Part shown: positions 52,640 to 59,939 of the stretch, one piece after another
Layout: each line of letters begins with the position of its first letter
Numbering within the stretch: position 1 is the first letter of the stretch
Origin: Roseimicrobium gellanilyticum
Lineage (GTDB): Bacteria > Verrucomicrobiota > Verrucomicrobiia > Verrucomicrobiales > Verrucomicrobiaceae
Length of the DNA stretch: 64,000 bases
Reading direction: 5' to 3'
Assembly: GCF_003315205.1 (NCBI RefSeq)
Contig: NZ_QNRR01000009.1
Coordinates: 248,001-312,000, forward strand
Position numbers and translations under genes: made by a program
Notes under the pieces: generated by a model
What the model was told of the DNA's origin: nothing
Databases searched by the model: none
The model's input: only the letters and a program-made list of their open reading frames with translations

Positions 52640-53695
52640 ATGACTCGCCATTCAGCGCTTTGTCTCGTTTTGCAGCTTGGCTGTGTGTTCATGATGCGCT
52701 CGCTGTGTGCTGCCGGGGAACTCACACCCGCGCCGATGCCTGAGCCAGCTGCCGTGAAAGCGGCGGTGCAAAAGGGCTTGGCCTTTCTGGAAAAGGAGGG
52801 AGCCGCCTGGTACGAGGAGAAGAGCTGTCTCTCCTGTCACCACATTCCCTTTCAGGTCTGGGCCCATCGCGAAGCCCAGCGCCGCGGCTTTTCCGTGGAG
52901 CAGAAGAAGCTCGACGAATGGGTTGGCTGGTGCGTGGAACTCGCCGAACCGAAGGGCGGGAATGACGTGCTCGCCGAGCTGATGGTCTTCCTGTCTCGCG
53001 ATATGGTGCCGCCCGGTGAGGCGCAGAAGAAACTGGAGACCCTGCCTGCGAAGATCGCGAGTTTCCAGAAGCCGGATGGTTCGTGGGCGGCATCAGGACA
53101 GTTTCACGCGGAGAGCTGGCCCGCGGCCGAAGCGAACGAGACCACGACGAGGCTCATGCTGCAGAGCCTGAACTCGCCTTGGGCGGATGCGGAGAAGACC
53201 AAGGCGAATCGGGAGCGCGCGCTCGCTTGGCTGAAGACCCGCGAGGCGCAGACCGCGAACGCGAGTCCTCAAAGCACGCGCACCCATGCCACGCGACTTG
53301 CCTACGCCGTGACAATCAAACATACGGTCCAACAAGTTGCGCTCTGTGAGACGTTGCTTTCCCAGCAACAACCCGATGGTGGATGGCGCTGGAAGATGGG
53401 TGCAGAAGGCAAAGACAGCGATCCTATCACCACCGGTGAAGTGCTCTACGTCCTCAACGTCGCCGCCGCAAAGCAGATGGACACGATAGCACCTCGCGCC
53501 GTCGCCTACCTCTTGAAGACGCAACGCGAAGACGGCGCTTGGTATCAGGATCACAAAAGAATCAGCAACAAGATCCGCAAGGAGGAGAACCCCAAGGTCG
53601 ATGGCATCTACACTTACTGGTCCACCGCATGGGCGACCCTGGGATTGCTGAGCACATTTCCCGAGGTGAAGGCGGAAGTGACGGCGGTGAAGTAG
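52640..53695 (+). CDS. Secreted alpha-toroid protein with CxxCH motif
   Basis: 351 residues. The N-terminus has a signal peptide (LCLVLQLGCVFMMRSLCA). At 63-67 is CLSCH, a haem c or metal-binding type motif, followed by HIPFQVWAHREAQRRG. The rest is built of prenyltransferase/squalene-cyclase-like helical repeats, each ending in a QxxDGSW/GxW element: FQKPDGSWAAS, QQQPDGGWRWK, TQREDGAWYQD. The cyclase acid DxDD motif is absent, so a cyclase reaction is unlikely. Proteins of this plan are common in Planctomycetes and Verrucomicrobia. Function unknown. Confidence 0.82.
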   Translation: MTRHSALCLVLQLGCVFMMRSLCAAGELTPAPMPEPAAVKAAVQKGLAFLEKEGAAWYEEKSCLSCHHIPFQVWAHREAQRRGFSVEQKKLDEWVGWCVELAEPKGGNDVLAELMVFLSRDMVPPGEAQKKLETLPAKIASFQKPDGSWAASGQFHAESWPAAEANETTTRLMLQSLNSPWADAEKTKANRERALAWLKTREAQTANASPQSTRTHATRLAYAVTIKHTVQQVALCETLLSQQQPDGGWRWKMGAEGKDSDPITTGEVLYVLNVAAAKQMDTIAPRAVAYLLKTQREDGAWYQDHKRISNKIRKEENPKVDGIYTYWSTAWATLGLLSTFPEVKAEVTAVK

Positions 53696-53777
53696 GATTA
53701 GTTGATTGCACAACGTAAGCGCGAGATTGAGCTCTGACGCACTCTTCTGGTTTGTTGCTTTGCGTGCCAGACACACT

Positions 53778-53918
53778 GGTGGGGAGCCGCTGCGCCGGCT
53801 TCCTAATCAAGTGGGCGGAGGCGGTGTGGAACTGGTACGTGGCGAGCTGCTTTCACCCGAATGCTCCGCTCCACCTCCGCCCGCTCTAGTCAGGAAGCCG
53901 GCGCAGCGGCTCCCCACC
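53778..53918. repeat. 141-bp hairpin repeat with perfect 27-bp arms
   Basis: Bases 53778-53804 and 53892-53918 are perfect inverted copies over 27 bases (arm begins GGTGGGGAGCCGCTGCGCCG). A second inner pair, GGGCGGAGGCGGTGTGGA at 53813-53830 with its mate at 53863-53880, matches at 15 of 18 places. The whole unit can fold into one long stem and fills most of the 299-bp gap after the toroid gene. No transposase. Confidence 0.8.
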
Positions 53919-53975
53919 GGCTTTTTAGAAGCAGAGGGTTAGCGGGTGGTACCTGTCACCGACTGACTTGTGGAG
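53919..53975. repeat. Interspersed intergenic repeat, copy A
   Basis: The segment with CTTTTTAGAAGCAGAG, then AGCGGGTGGTACCTGTCACC, recurs with few changes at 56254-56312. It directly follows the 141-bp hairpin. The end GGTACCTGTCACC is close to a palindrome. Confidence 0.7.
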
Positions 53976-53993
53976 ATGTGGTGGGTAGAGAGA

Positions 53994-54908
53994 TCAGAAC
54001 AGGATGTGATCCACGAAGCCCTGCACGTGCGCGGCGCGTTTGCGTTCTTTCCGTGCCAGCACGGCCAGCTCGCGGGTGAAGCGGGGTTTCCAGGTGAGGC
54101 GTTGCACGGCCTGCCTTCGCGCAAAGGCGGCGAGCGAGCGTCGGGGCACCAGTCCAATGCCCATGCCGGTGGCGACGAGCTGGATGACGACATCGAAGCT
54201 GTCGAGCTCCATCGCGGGCTCGATTTCCAGATTCTGCTCATGCAGCCAGGAGCGCATGGCACGGCCGGTATTGGTACGTGGATCGAGCATGAGCCATCTT
54301 TGATGCGTGAGCCAACTTCGCCAGGTGCGCGAGTTGGCGGTGGCCGGCGGCGCCACGGCATCACGCGCTGCGATCAGCGCGAACACATCCTGGAACTGAT
54401 GAGTGATCTCCAGACTCGGATGCAGACGCCGTGGCGGGCAGAGAATGCCGAGATCCAGTTCGCGCTGATCCAGCGCCTCAAGGATGGCCGCACTGTCCTG
54501 GTGATACACCCGCGTAAAGACCTCCGGCTGATGTCGCTGGCTCGCCGCAAAGAGACCGGGCAGATGCGCGAGTGTGACACTGCGTGAGATACCCACCTTC
54601 ACCTCACGCCGTGCTTCGGTGAATTCCTCACGGATCCGCTTCAGCACCGCGTCCACATCGCCCACAAGACGCCGGGAGTGTTGCTTCAAGTAGAGACCGG
54701 CTTCGGTCAGGGTGACGCGCCGGGTGGTGCGCTCGAAAAGCGAGATGCCAAGACGCTGCTCCATGCCCTGGATGGCGCGTGTGAGGGAGCTCTGCGTGAG
54801 CCCCACATTCCGCGCAGCCACCGTGAAACTGCCACTCTCCGCCAGCGCGTGGAAATGATGCAGGTCGCGCAGGTCGAAGGGTGAGGTGGCGAGGAAGTCA
54901 TGCGCCAT
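53994..54908 (-). CDS. LysR-family transcriptional regulator
   Basis: 304 residues from the ATG at 54906-54908 (MAHDFLATSPFDLRDLHHFHALAESGSFT); an ATG at 54914 adds two residues. The N-terminal winged helix (TVAARNVGLTQSSLTRAIQGMEQRLGISLFERTTRRV, cited in part) and the effector domain are complete. It is divergent from a ferredoxin gene, 105 bp away, the usual LysR arrangement, so it may control it. The effector is unknown. Confidence 0.9.
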   Translation of the reverse strand: MAHDFLATSPFDLRDLHHFHALAESGSFTVAARNVGLTQSSLTRAIQGMEQRLGISLFERTTRRVTLTEAGLYLKQHSRRLVGDVDAVLKRIREEFTEARREVKVGISRSVTLAHLPGLFAASQRHQPEVFTRVYHQDSAAILEALDQRELDLGILCPPRRLHPSLEITHQFQDVFALIAARDAVAPPATANSRTWRSWLTHQRWLMLDPRTNTGRAMRSWLHEQNLEIEPAMELDSFDVVIQLVATGMGIGLVPRRSLAAFARRQAVQRLTWKPRFTRELAVLARKERKRAAHVQGFVDHILF

Positions 54909-54935
54909 ATGCATGAATATATGGCATTAATGCAT
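54909..54935. promoter_or_regulatory. Possible LysR operator dyad
   Basis: ATGCATGAAT-N7-ATTAATGCAT, with one mismatch between the 10-base arms, directly abuts the LysR start codon and lies 79 bp upstream of the ferredoxin gene. It would suit autoregulation. Confidence 0.45.
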
Positions 54936-55013
54936 TTCACGCAATGAGGTTGCAGGCGGAGGGTTGGTTCGCTCAGAAAATCGAGCCAACCAAATCGACA
55001 AACTCACCCGACC

Positions 55014-55241
55014 ATGTCCAACCCACTCGACCGCAATCCTGAAAACGTGCCCGGCTCCTTCTATGTCGACAACACCTGCATCGACTGCGACATCTGCCGG
55101 GGAAGCGCGCCGCAGTTCTTCACCCGCTGGGATGATGGCGGCTACAGCATCGTCCACACCCAACCAGTGACGGAGGAGGAAATCGCGCAGGCCATGGAAG
55201 CCATGGAGGGATGCCCTTCGGAATCCATCGGGCGCGAGTGA
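55014..55241 (+). CDS. Small 3- or 4-Cys ferredoxin
   Basis: 75 residues. Cysteines C22, C25 and C28 (CIDCDIC) and C67 followed by P (EGCPSESIG) form the CxxCxxC...CP pattern of a single-cluster ferredoxin. The YVDNTCIDCDICRGSAPQFF and GCPSESI segments are usual for such electron carriers. The partner enzyme is unknown. Divergent from the LysR gene. Confidence 0.88.
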   Translation: MSNPLDRNPENVPGSFYVDNTCIDCDICRGSAPQFFTRWDDGGYSIVHTQPVTEEEIAQAMEAMEGCPSESIGRE

Positions 55242-55328
55242 AGGCAGTTTGCGCATTCATGGGGTTTTCACACCCAATTCATGTGACAAAAAAGGCTCAC
55301 ATGCCGAGGCTGGGAATCATCCTCGACC

Positions 55329-55721
55329 ATGCACCCGAGATACCTGTCATTCCTCTGCCTATTGCTGACTCTGGTTTCCTGCGGCGGTGAGCCGCTGCAG
55401 GGGCCGGAGGTGGCGCGCCAGAGGGCGCTTTGGGAGCCGAAGGGCTGGACCTTCGTGGAAGTCTGCGGCGACTCGAGCTGGGCACATGAATCCAGTGAGG
55501 TTCGCCTGCAAGGCACGGAACCCAGTCTCAAGGTCTTTGCTGAGACAAGCGGTGTCGACGGACGTGGTCCCAAGAGCACCTCTGAGAAAACCTATGCGGA
55601 GCCCGGATACACCTACCTGGAGGTCAAGATGAGTGCCGGGTTTACGGATTGTTATTCCATCGTCTTCAAAAGGAAGGTCGACGCCAACGACGATGCGAAA
55701 CGGAATGCGGCAGTCCCCTGA
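55329..55721 (+). CDS. Small lipoprotein, unknown function
   Basis: 130 residues starting MHPRYLSFLCLLLTLVSCGG; the lipobox LVSC predicts lipidation. The mature part has a beta-rich core (WTFVEVCGDSSWAHESSEVRLQG; YLEVKMSAGFTDCYSIVFKRKV) with two Cys. No family recognised. A CATGTGA-N10-TCACATG dyad at 55280-55303 lies just upstream. No clear link to neighbours. Confidence 0.65.
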   Translation: MHPRYLSFLCLLLTLVSCGGEPLQGPEVARQRALWEPKGWTFVEVCGDSSWAHESSEVRLQGTEPSLKVFAETSGVDGRGPKSTSEKTYAEPGYTYLEVKMSAGFTDCYSIVFKRKVDANDDAKRNAAVP

Positions 55722-55839
55722 GAGGGGCGACGGGCTTTCACTGCGATGGCCGCAAAAAACGTTGTCCTTTCTGCGGCACCCGGTTCGTCATGGTGGTGAA
55801 TGCGTCGCTCCAGCGTCGCCCATCATCCTGATCACCGCC

Positions 55840-56232
55840 ATGAATGCTGCCCCAACATCCACCGAAGTCGAATCCAAGCCCAAGTTCATGCTCTTCCTGC
55901 GCCATCCGCACGGGGAAGATCTCCCGCCCACGCCGCAGGAGCTTGAGGTCATCATGGGGCGCTTCAAGATTTGGATGGATGACATGGAGGCCAGAGGACA
56001 CGTGATCGGTACCAATGGTCTGGATACGAACGCTGGCAGAGTGCTGCGGGGCACCATGGTGATGGACGGGCCACTCATTGAGGCAAAAGAGATTGTCGGC
56101 GGCTATGTGATGCTCACTGCTGAAAATCTCGATCAGGCCGCAATACTGGCCGGCGCGTGCCCCGGGCTGGAGTACGGCATGACCCTGGAGGTGCGGCCGG
56201 TAGTCGCCTGCTGTGGGGCGGCCAGTGATTGA
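55840..56232 (+). CDS. YCII-related domain protein, copy 1
   Basis: 130 residues from the ATG at 55840 (MNAAPTSTEVESKPKFMLFLRHP). The KFMLFLRHPHGEDLPPTPQELEVIMGRFKIWMDDME region and the EIVGGYVMLTAENLDQAAILAGACPGLEYG region are the YCII/DGPF-type fold. Members are often encoded near ECF sigma factors, which are absent here. It shares high identity with the copy at 56486. The longer upstream frame overlaps the lipoprotein gene. Confidence 0.82.
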   Translation: MNAAPTSTEVESKPKFMLFLRHPHGEDLPPTPQELEVIMGRFKIWMDDMEARGHVIGTNGLDTNAGRVLRGTMVMDGPLIEAKEIVGGYVMLTAENLDQAAILAGACPGLEYGMTLEVRPVVACCGAASD

Positions 56233-56253
56233 TTCACGAAGCAACGACGCGAC

Positions 56254-56312
56254 TCCCCACTGATTCTTTTAGAAGCAGAGAGTTCAGCGGGGGTGCCTGT
56301 CACCGGCTGGTT
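56254..56312. repeat. Interspersed intergenic repeat, copy B
   Basis: TCCCCACTGATTCTTTTAGA, then AGCGGGGGTGCCTGTCACCG, matches copy A at 53911-53975. It lies in the 253-bp gap between the two YCII paralogues. GGTGCCTGTCACC is a near palindrome. The rest of the 141-bp hairpin is not present here. Confidence 0.65.
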
Positions 56313-56485
56313 CGTGAACGGAGTTTGGTAGGGAATTCGGAATAGAATGGAGGAATGCCCTTCCCAATCCATCGGGCGGGAGTGAGGAGAAACGTATATT
56401 GCGTCATCTGTTGTCCCATTTGGCGCGGGTGATTCGTCATATCCGGGAGGGCAGCTGCTTTCCTTCATCTTTCCCACCCCATCAT

Positions 56486-56863
56486 ATGAGCACCACCGAT
56501 GCCCGACCCAGATTCATGCTGCTGCTTCGCCACCCCTATGGTGACGGACCGCCCCCTACACCCAGTGAAATGGAGGAGATCATGGGACACTTCAAAAAAT
56601 GGATGGAGTCCATGAATTCAAAGGGCCAGGTGGTTGCAACGCATGGACTGGAGCCCACCGGAAAGGTGCTTCGCGGCCCGCATGGTGCACTCATAGTGGA
56701 CGGTCCAATGATTGAGGCGAAGGAGATTGTGGGCGGGTACGTGACGATCTATGCTGAGAACCTGGAGGAGGCCGTGGAATGCGCCCGGGCGTGCCCAGCT
56801 CTGAACTACCGCATCGCGGTGGAGGTACGGCCAGTGGCGCATTGCGATCGCCCGGAGGCGTGA
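56486..56863 (+). CDS. YCII-related domain protein, copy 2
   Basis: 125 residues from the ATG at 56486 (MSTTDARPRFMLLLRHPYGDG). It repeats the blocks of copy 1: MEEIMGHFKKWMESMNSKGQ, LIVDGPMIEAKEIVGGYVTIYAENLEEAVECARACP. The two probably arose by tandem duplication. A longer frame from 56399 is unlikely. The ABM gene follows after 41 bp. Confidence 0.82.
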   Translation: MSTTDARPRFMLLLRHPYGDGPPPTPSEMEEIMGHFKKWMESMNSKGQVVATHGLEPTGKVLRGPHGALIVDGPMIEAKEIVGGYVTIYAENLEEAVECARACPALNYRIAVEVRPVAHCDRPEA

Positions 56864-56904
56864 AGAGGTCTGTCAGCTGGCAACAAGAAAAGCCCCGCAT
56901 CATC

Positions 56905-57210
56905 ATGAGCAAGCAAGCCCTCTTCATCCGCCATCAAGCCAAACCGGGATGTCGCGATGACGTGCGACGGGTTTGGGAAACCTTTGTGAAGCCGCGTGCC
57001 GCCGCGAATCCGGGGCACGAGGCCTACTACTTCTGCTATGACGAGGGTGACCCAGATACCATCTGTGTGTTCCAGCTCTACAGCAGCAAGGAGGCCATGG
57101 ATGCCTTTCTCGCTGGCGAGTGGTATCCAGACTATCTGAAAGCGGTGGGTGAAGTCGTGGCCGCGCCCCCGCAGATTTCGCCAGCAGGTCTGGTGTGGCA
57201 GAAGGGGTGA
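56905..57210 (+). CDS. Antibiotic biosynthesis monooxygenase (ABM)-domain protein
   Basis: 101 residues from the ATG at 56905 (MSKQALFIRHQAKPGCRDDVRRVWETFVKP). The ferredoxin-like ABM fold is recognisable from FIRHQAKPGCRDDVRRVW, the ANPGHEAYYFCYDEGDPDTICVFQLYSSKEAMDAFLAGE segment and the end. Such small enzymes oxidise quinones or degrade haem, and many are of unknown substrate. Same strand as the YCII pair, possibly one unit. Confidence 0.82.
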   Translation: MSKQALFIRHQAKPGCRDDVRRVWETFVKPRAAANPGHEAYYFCYDEGDPDTICVFQLYSSKEAMDAFLAGEWYPDYLKAVGEVVAAPPQISPAGLVWQKG

Positions 57211-57405
57211 GCGGCAGGTGAGAAACGAGGTAATTGCGCCACACGTTTGTGCCGGTGTACTCGAGCTCGAGATGCAACGGCTCAAGATGTTATGCGTCGA
57301 TATCTGCCAATGACATGGACTCCGGATACGCGAGGGCCCTGGAGCTGTACGCTGAATGTTTCATGCGTAACCCGAGCCGCGGCATGGTCGTCTTCCTATC
57401 ATGCC

Positions 57406-58050
57406 ATGAGCGGATCCGGCACCAAGAAGGGACTTTTCAGTCTGGTCATCGGTGTGTTGTTTCTGGGCGCTGCTGTCATCGTCATGAAATCATGCGGGCA
57501 GGATCATGGCGGACCGTTGGAGCTCATGCCGGGGAAGGCGGACATCGTCTTCTTCAGGAACTACCGGGTTCCTGTCCTAGATTTCCGCTATCGGACGCTG
57601 GCGAAGAAGTATGACTTGGGGAAAGCGGTGGTCATTCCACCTTCTGCGGCCTGGCAAACCCTGGCAGGTCAGCTTGGCATCAAACGTGAGGTGTCTGAGT
57701 TTCCTCTCGTGTTTGCGCAGACGCGCCGTTCGAAGGGAGGTCGGGAGCTGCTGGTGGTGGTGCAGCTCGCACACAAGTTTTCTGGCGAAGGATTTTTTTC
57801 GGGTCCCGGTCCAGTGATAAACATGGAGATGGTCACGGTGGAAGGATACGGCTCTGCGACTCCTCGGATGGTCTGGAGCGGTTCGACTCACCTCGGCACG
57901 ATGCAGGGAAGTTGCCTCTATGTCGGCGAGCCCGACGCCATCGATGTCTCGAGGTTCCAGTTCAGGGTGGAAACGGAAGGTGGTCACGGTAAAACAGTAA
58001 TCATGGAGCTTCTGGATGATGGCTCTCTCAAGACGGTGCACAAGCCTTGA
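57406..58050 (+). CDS. Single-span protein, unknown function
   Basis: 214 residues from the ATG at 57406 (MSGSGTKKGLFSLVIGVLFLGAAVIVMKSCG). One N-terminal span is followed by a periplasmic, beta-rich domain (KADIVFFRNYRVPVLDFRYRTLAKKYDLGKAVVIPP; ELLVVVQLAHKFSGEGFF; GSCLYVGEPDAIDVSRFQFRV). No family recognised. The longer upstream frame from 57247 has atypical composition. Confidence 0.68.
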   Translation: MSGSGTKKGLFSLVIGVLFLGAAVIVMKSCGQDHGGPLELMPGKADIVFFRNYRVPVLDFRYRTLAKKYDLGKAVVIPPSAAWQTLAGQLGIKREVSEFPLVFAQTRRSKGGRELLVVVQLAHKFSGEGFFSGPGPVINMEMVTVEGYGSATPRMVWSGSTHLGTMQGSCLYVGEPDAIDVSRFQFRVETEGGHGKTVIMELLDDGSLKTVHKP

Positions 58051-58146
58051 GCTGGACGATGAGGAGAGAGTAAATCCGAGTGTATTTGCCGGCTTGGCGT
58101 GTGGCGGTGTTTGACATGCGGACGGTTCCGCGCGCATCGTTTCGCC

Positions 58147-58734
58147 ATGGGAGTTGTCCTTTCGTACATCCGTGTATCGCCAGCAAATGCTGCGCTCCTG
58201 CTGCAGCATCCGAAGCTGATGCACGCATTGCTGGGTTTTGAAGAAAGCGCTGCGTCGTCAAAGCGAAGCGGTTTTTTATCGAGACTCTTTGGTCGAAAGG
58301 TGGAGCCGAAGTCGAAGTCGGAGTCGCTTCCGTCACTGGAACCAAGAGAGGGAGAGGACGAAGGTGATACCGACAAGGCCTGGCAGGGCATGCACTTCAT
58401 TCTTACAGGCACCGCAGAAGGAGGAGACTTCCCGGAGGGATTCATCATGCACGGTGGAACTCCCGCCGGTGATGACCGGGAAGAGACAGGCGCTCGCCTG
58501 TTCCAGCCAGAGGAGGTGCAGCGCATCCAGGCGGTGTTGGAGGCACAGACTGAAGATGGCGTTCGCTTGCGTTACGATGGGAAGAAGATGGACACAGCTG
58601 GAGTGTATCCGCAAATCTGGCAGCGCGACGGTGAAGAGGGCGTGGCCTACATCTGGGAAACTCTTTGCGAAATGAGAGAGTTTGTTCGTGAAACCGTGGA
58701 GAAGAAGTGGGCGCTGCTGGTATTCTTCAGTTAG
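58147..58734 (+). CDS. DUF1877-family protein
   Basis: 195 residues from the ATG at 58147 (MGVVLSYIRVSPANAALLLQHP). The AWQGMHFILTGTAEGGDFPEGFIMHGGTP and LFQPEEVQRIQAVLEAQ blocks are the DUF1877 (YfbM-like) signature. It has an Arg/Lys/Ser-rich insertion (SRLFGRKVEPKSKSESL). Family function unknown. Confidence 0.85.
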   Translation: MGVVLSYIRVSPANAALLLQHPKLMHALLGFEESAASSKRSGFLSRLFGRKVEPKSKSESLPSLEPREGEDEGDTDKAWQGMHFILTGTAEGGDFPEGFIMHGGTPAGDDREETGARLFQPEEVQRIQAVLEAQTEDGVRLRYDGKKMDTAGVYPQIWQRDGEEGVAYIWETLCEMREFVRETVEKKWALLVFFS

Positions 58735-58787
58735 GGCAGGGATGTCCTGGTTTCATTACGCCCGCATTCATTCATTGCCCCACCTCC

Positions 58788-59174
58788 ATGCCCCAGTCTC
58801 AGTTCCGCCCCGGCTTTCGCTTCTCCGCGATGGATGCGGTGGTGTTGTGCCTTGGCGCAGCGACCGCGTGGTTTCTCGGTTCTGTCATCTGGTGGGCCGG
58901 TGTGGCCGTGGTATTTGTCGTGGGACACTTCTTTCTGTTCTGCAATGTCTTCCGCATCGCCCGCGGGTCCGAGTTCACCTGGGCCGGCACCTTTGTGCTG
59001 CTTGCCGCGTGCACCTTGATCACGGACTGGCCTGGATGGCCTGCGGTCTTCATCGCGTGTGTCTGCTTGAGCACCTTCTTGATCTGGCGCGAGACCAGGA
59101 AGAAAGACTATCACGGCATCTTCTGGCAGCGGCGGAATCCGGGGTTGCGGGAGTGGTGGGAATACTCACGATAG
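58788..59174 (+). CDS. Small membrane protein
   Basis: 128 residues from the ATG at 58788 (MPQSQFRPGFRFSAMDAVVLCLGAATAWFLG, cited in part). Four spans are predicted: AVVLCLGAATAWFLGSVIW, AGVAVVFVVGHFFLFCNVF, WAGTFVLLAACTLITDW, WPAVFIACVCLSTFLIW. The C-terminus is basic (RRNPGLREWWEYSR). Frame-shifted ORFs here are shadows. No recognised family. Confidence 0.65.
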   Translation: MPQSQFRPGFRFSAMDAVVLCLGAATAWFLGSVIWWAGVAVVFVVGHFFLFCNVFRIARGSEFTWAGTFVLLAACTLITDWPGWPAVFIACVCLSTFLIWRETRKKDYHGIFWQRRNPGLREWWEYSR

Positions 59175-59289
59175 AGCACTTTTGACGCCAGGAGAAAATG
59201 GCCGGGTGTGTTTGAAGACGTATGAGTGATTTGGCACGAGAGAACGAAAAGTGTACGGTGACGCTCACTGAGATGAGAGCCTAACTTCC

Positions 59290-59799
59290 ATGTATCCTTC
59301 CACTGAAGTTCTCAAATATCTCCTGGAGCGGGACGGGAGCACGAGGGATATCACATTTCGCCCCGCTGCCCGGTGGCGGTTGATTGCGTTCTGTGAACAA
59401 TTGCTGTCGAAGTACAGCATCGAAAGTCTTTCCGACTCGGAAGGAGAAGATCAGGCGGAAGCTCTCAAGGTACACGATTGGGAGACGTTGTTCGGATCCT
59501 CTTGTGGTCATTCTTTCGGAGTCTTTCGGAGTGATTCTGCGATCATTCAGAGGCTTCTTTGCTTTGTGGATTGGGATCTCAGCGATCATTCCGAGTATGA
59601 GGTGGAGCTTAGTTTTTTCCCCACCGACCTCTGTCCGACGACATTCACACTGCCTGCCTTCAGAGAACTCGTTGAAGAGTGGCGTACTGTCCTTGGAGCG
59701 GATGACTATTTTGTTCGGCAGGAGAATGCCAGCTGGGACCTATACGATTCCACCGGATTGGGTGTCATCTATACGCACCTCAGGCCGCCACTACACTAA
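59290..59799 (+). CDS. Hypothetical protein, lower GC
   Basis: 169 residues starting MYPSTEVLKYLLERDGSTRDITFRPAARWR. No signal peptide or span. Aromatic-rich strands (FVDWDLSDHSEYEVELSFFPTDLCPTTFTLPAF) suggest a compact fold; the gene is visibly less GC-rich than its neighbours, so it may be an insertion. No domain recognised. Confidence 0.62.
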   Translation: MYPSTEVLKYLLERDGSTRDITFRPAARWRLIAFCEQLLSKYSIESLSDSEGEDQAEALKVHDWETLFGSSCGHSFGVFRSDSAIIQRLLCFVDWDLSDHSEYEVELSFFPTDLCPTTFTLPAFRELVEEWRTVLGADDYFVRQENASWDLYDSTGLGVIYTHLRPPLH

Positions 59800-59874
59800 C
59801 GACTGCGGCCTTAGTGGAAGGACGTGGCGTGGAGCTGGCGTGTGGTAGCGGCGGCACTTCCAAGCTCCGGCAAA

Positions 59875-59903
59875 CAAAAAAGCACCGGCTTGCGCCGGTG
59901 CTC
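59875..59903 (-). terminator. Rho-independent terminator of lpdA
   Basis: AGCACCGGC-ttgc-GCCGGTGCT hairpin; on the minus strand it is followed by TTTTTTGTTT. It lies about 40 bp after the lpdA stop. Confidence 0.85.
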
Positions 59904-59939
59904 TTGCAGGAAGTGCTGTCTCGCTCTTCCGCGCTTCGA

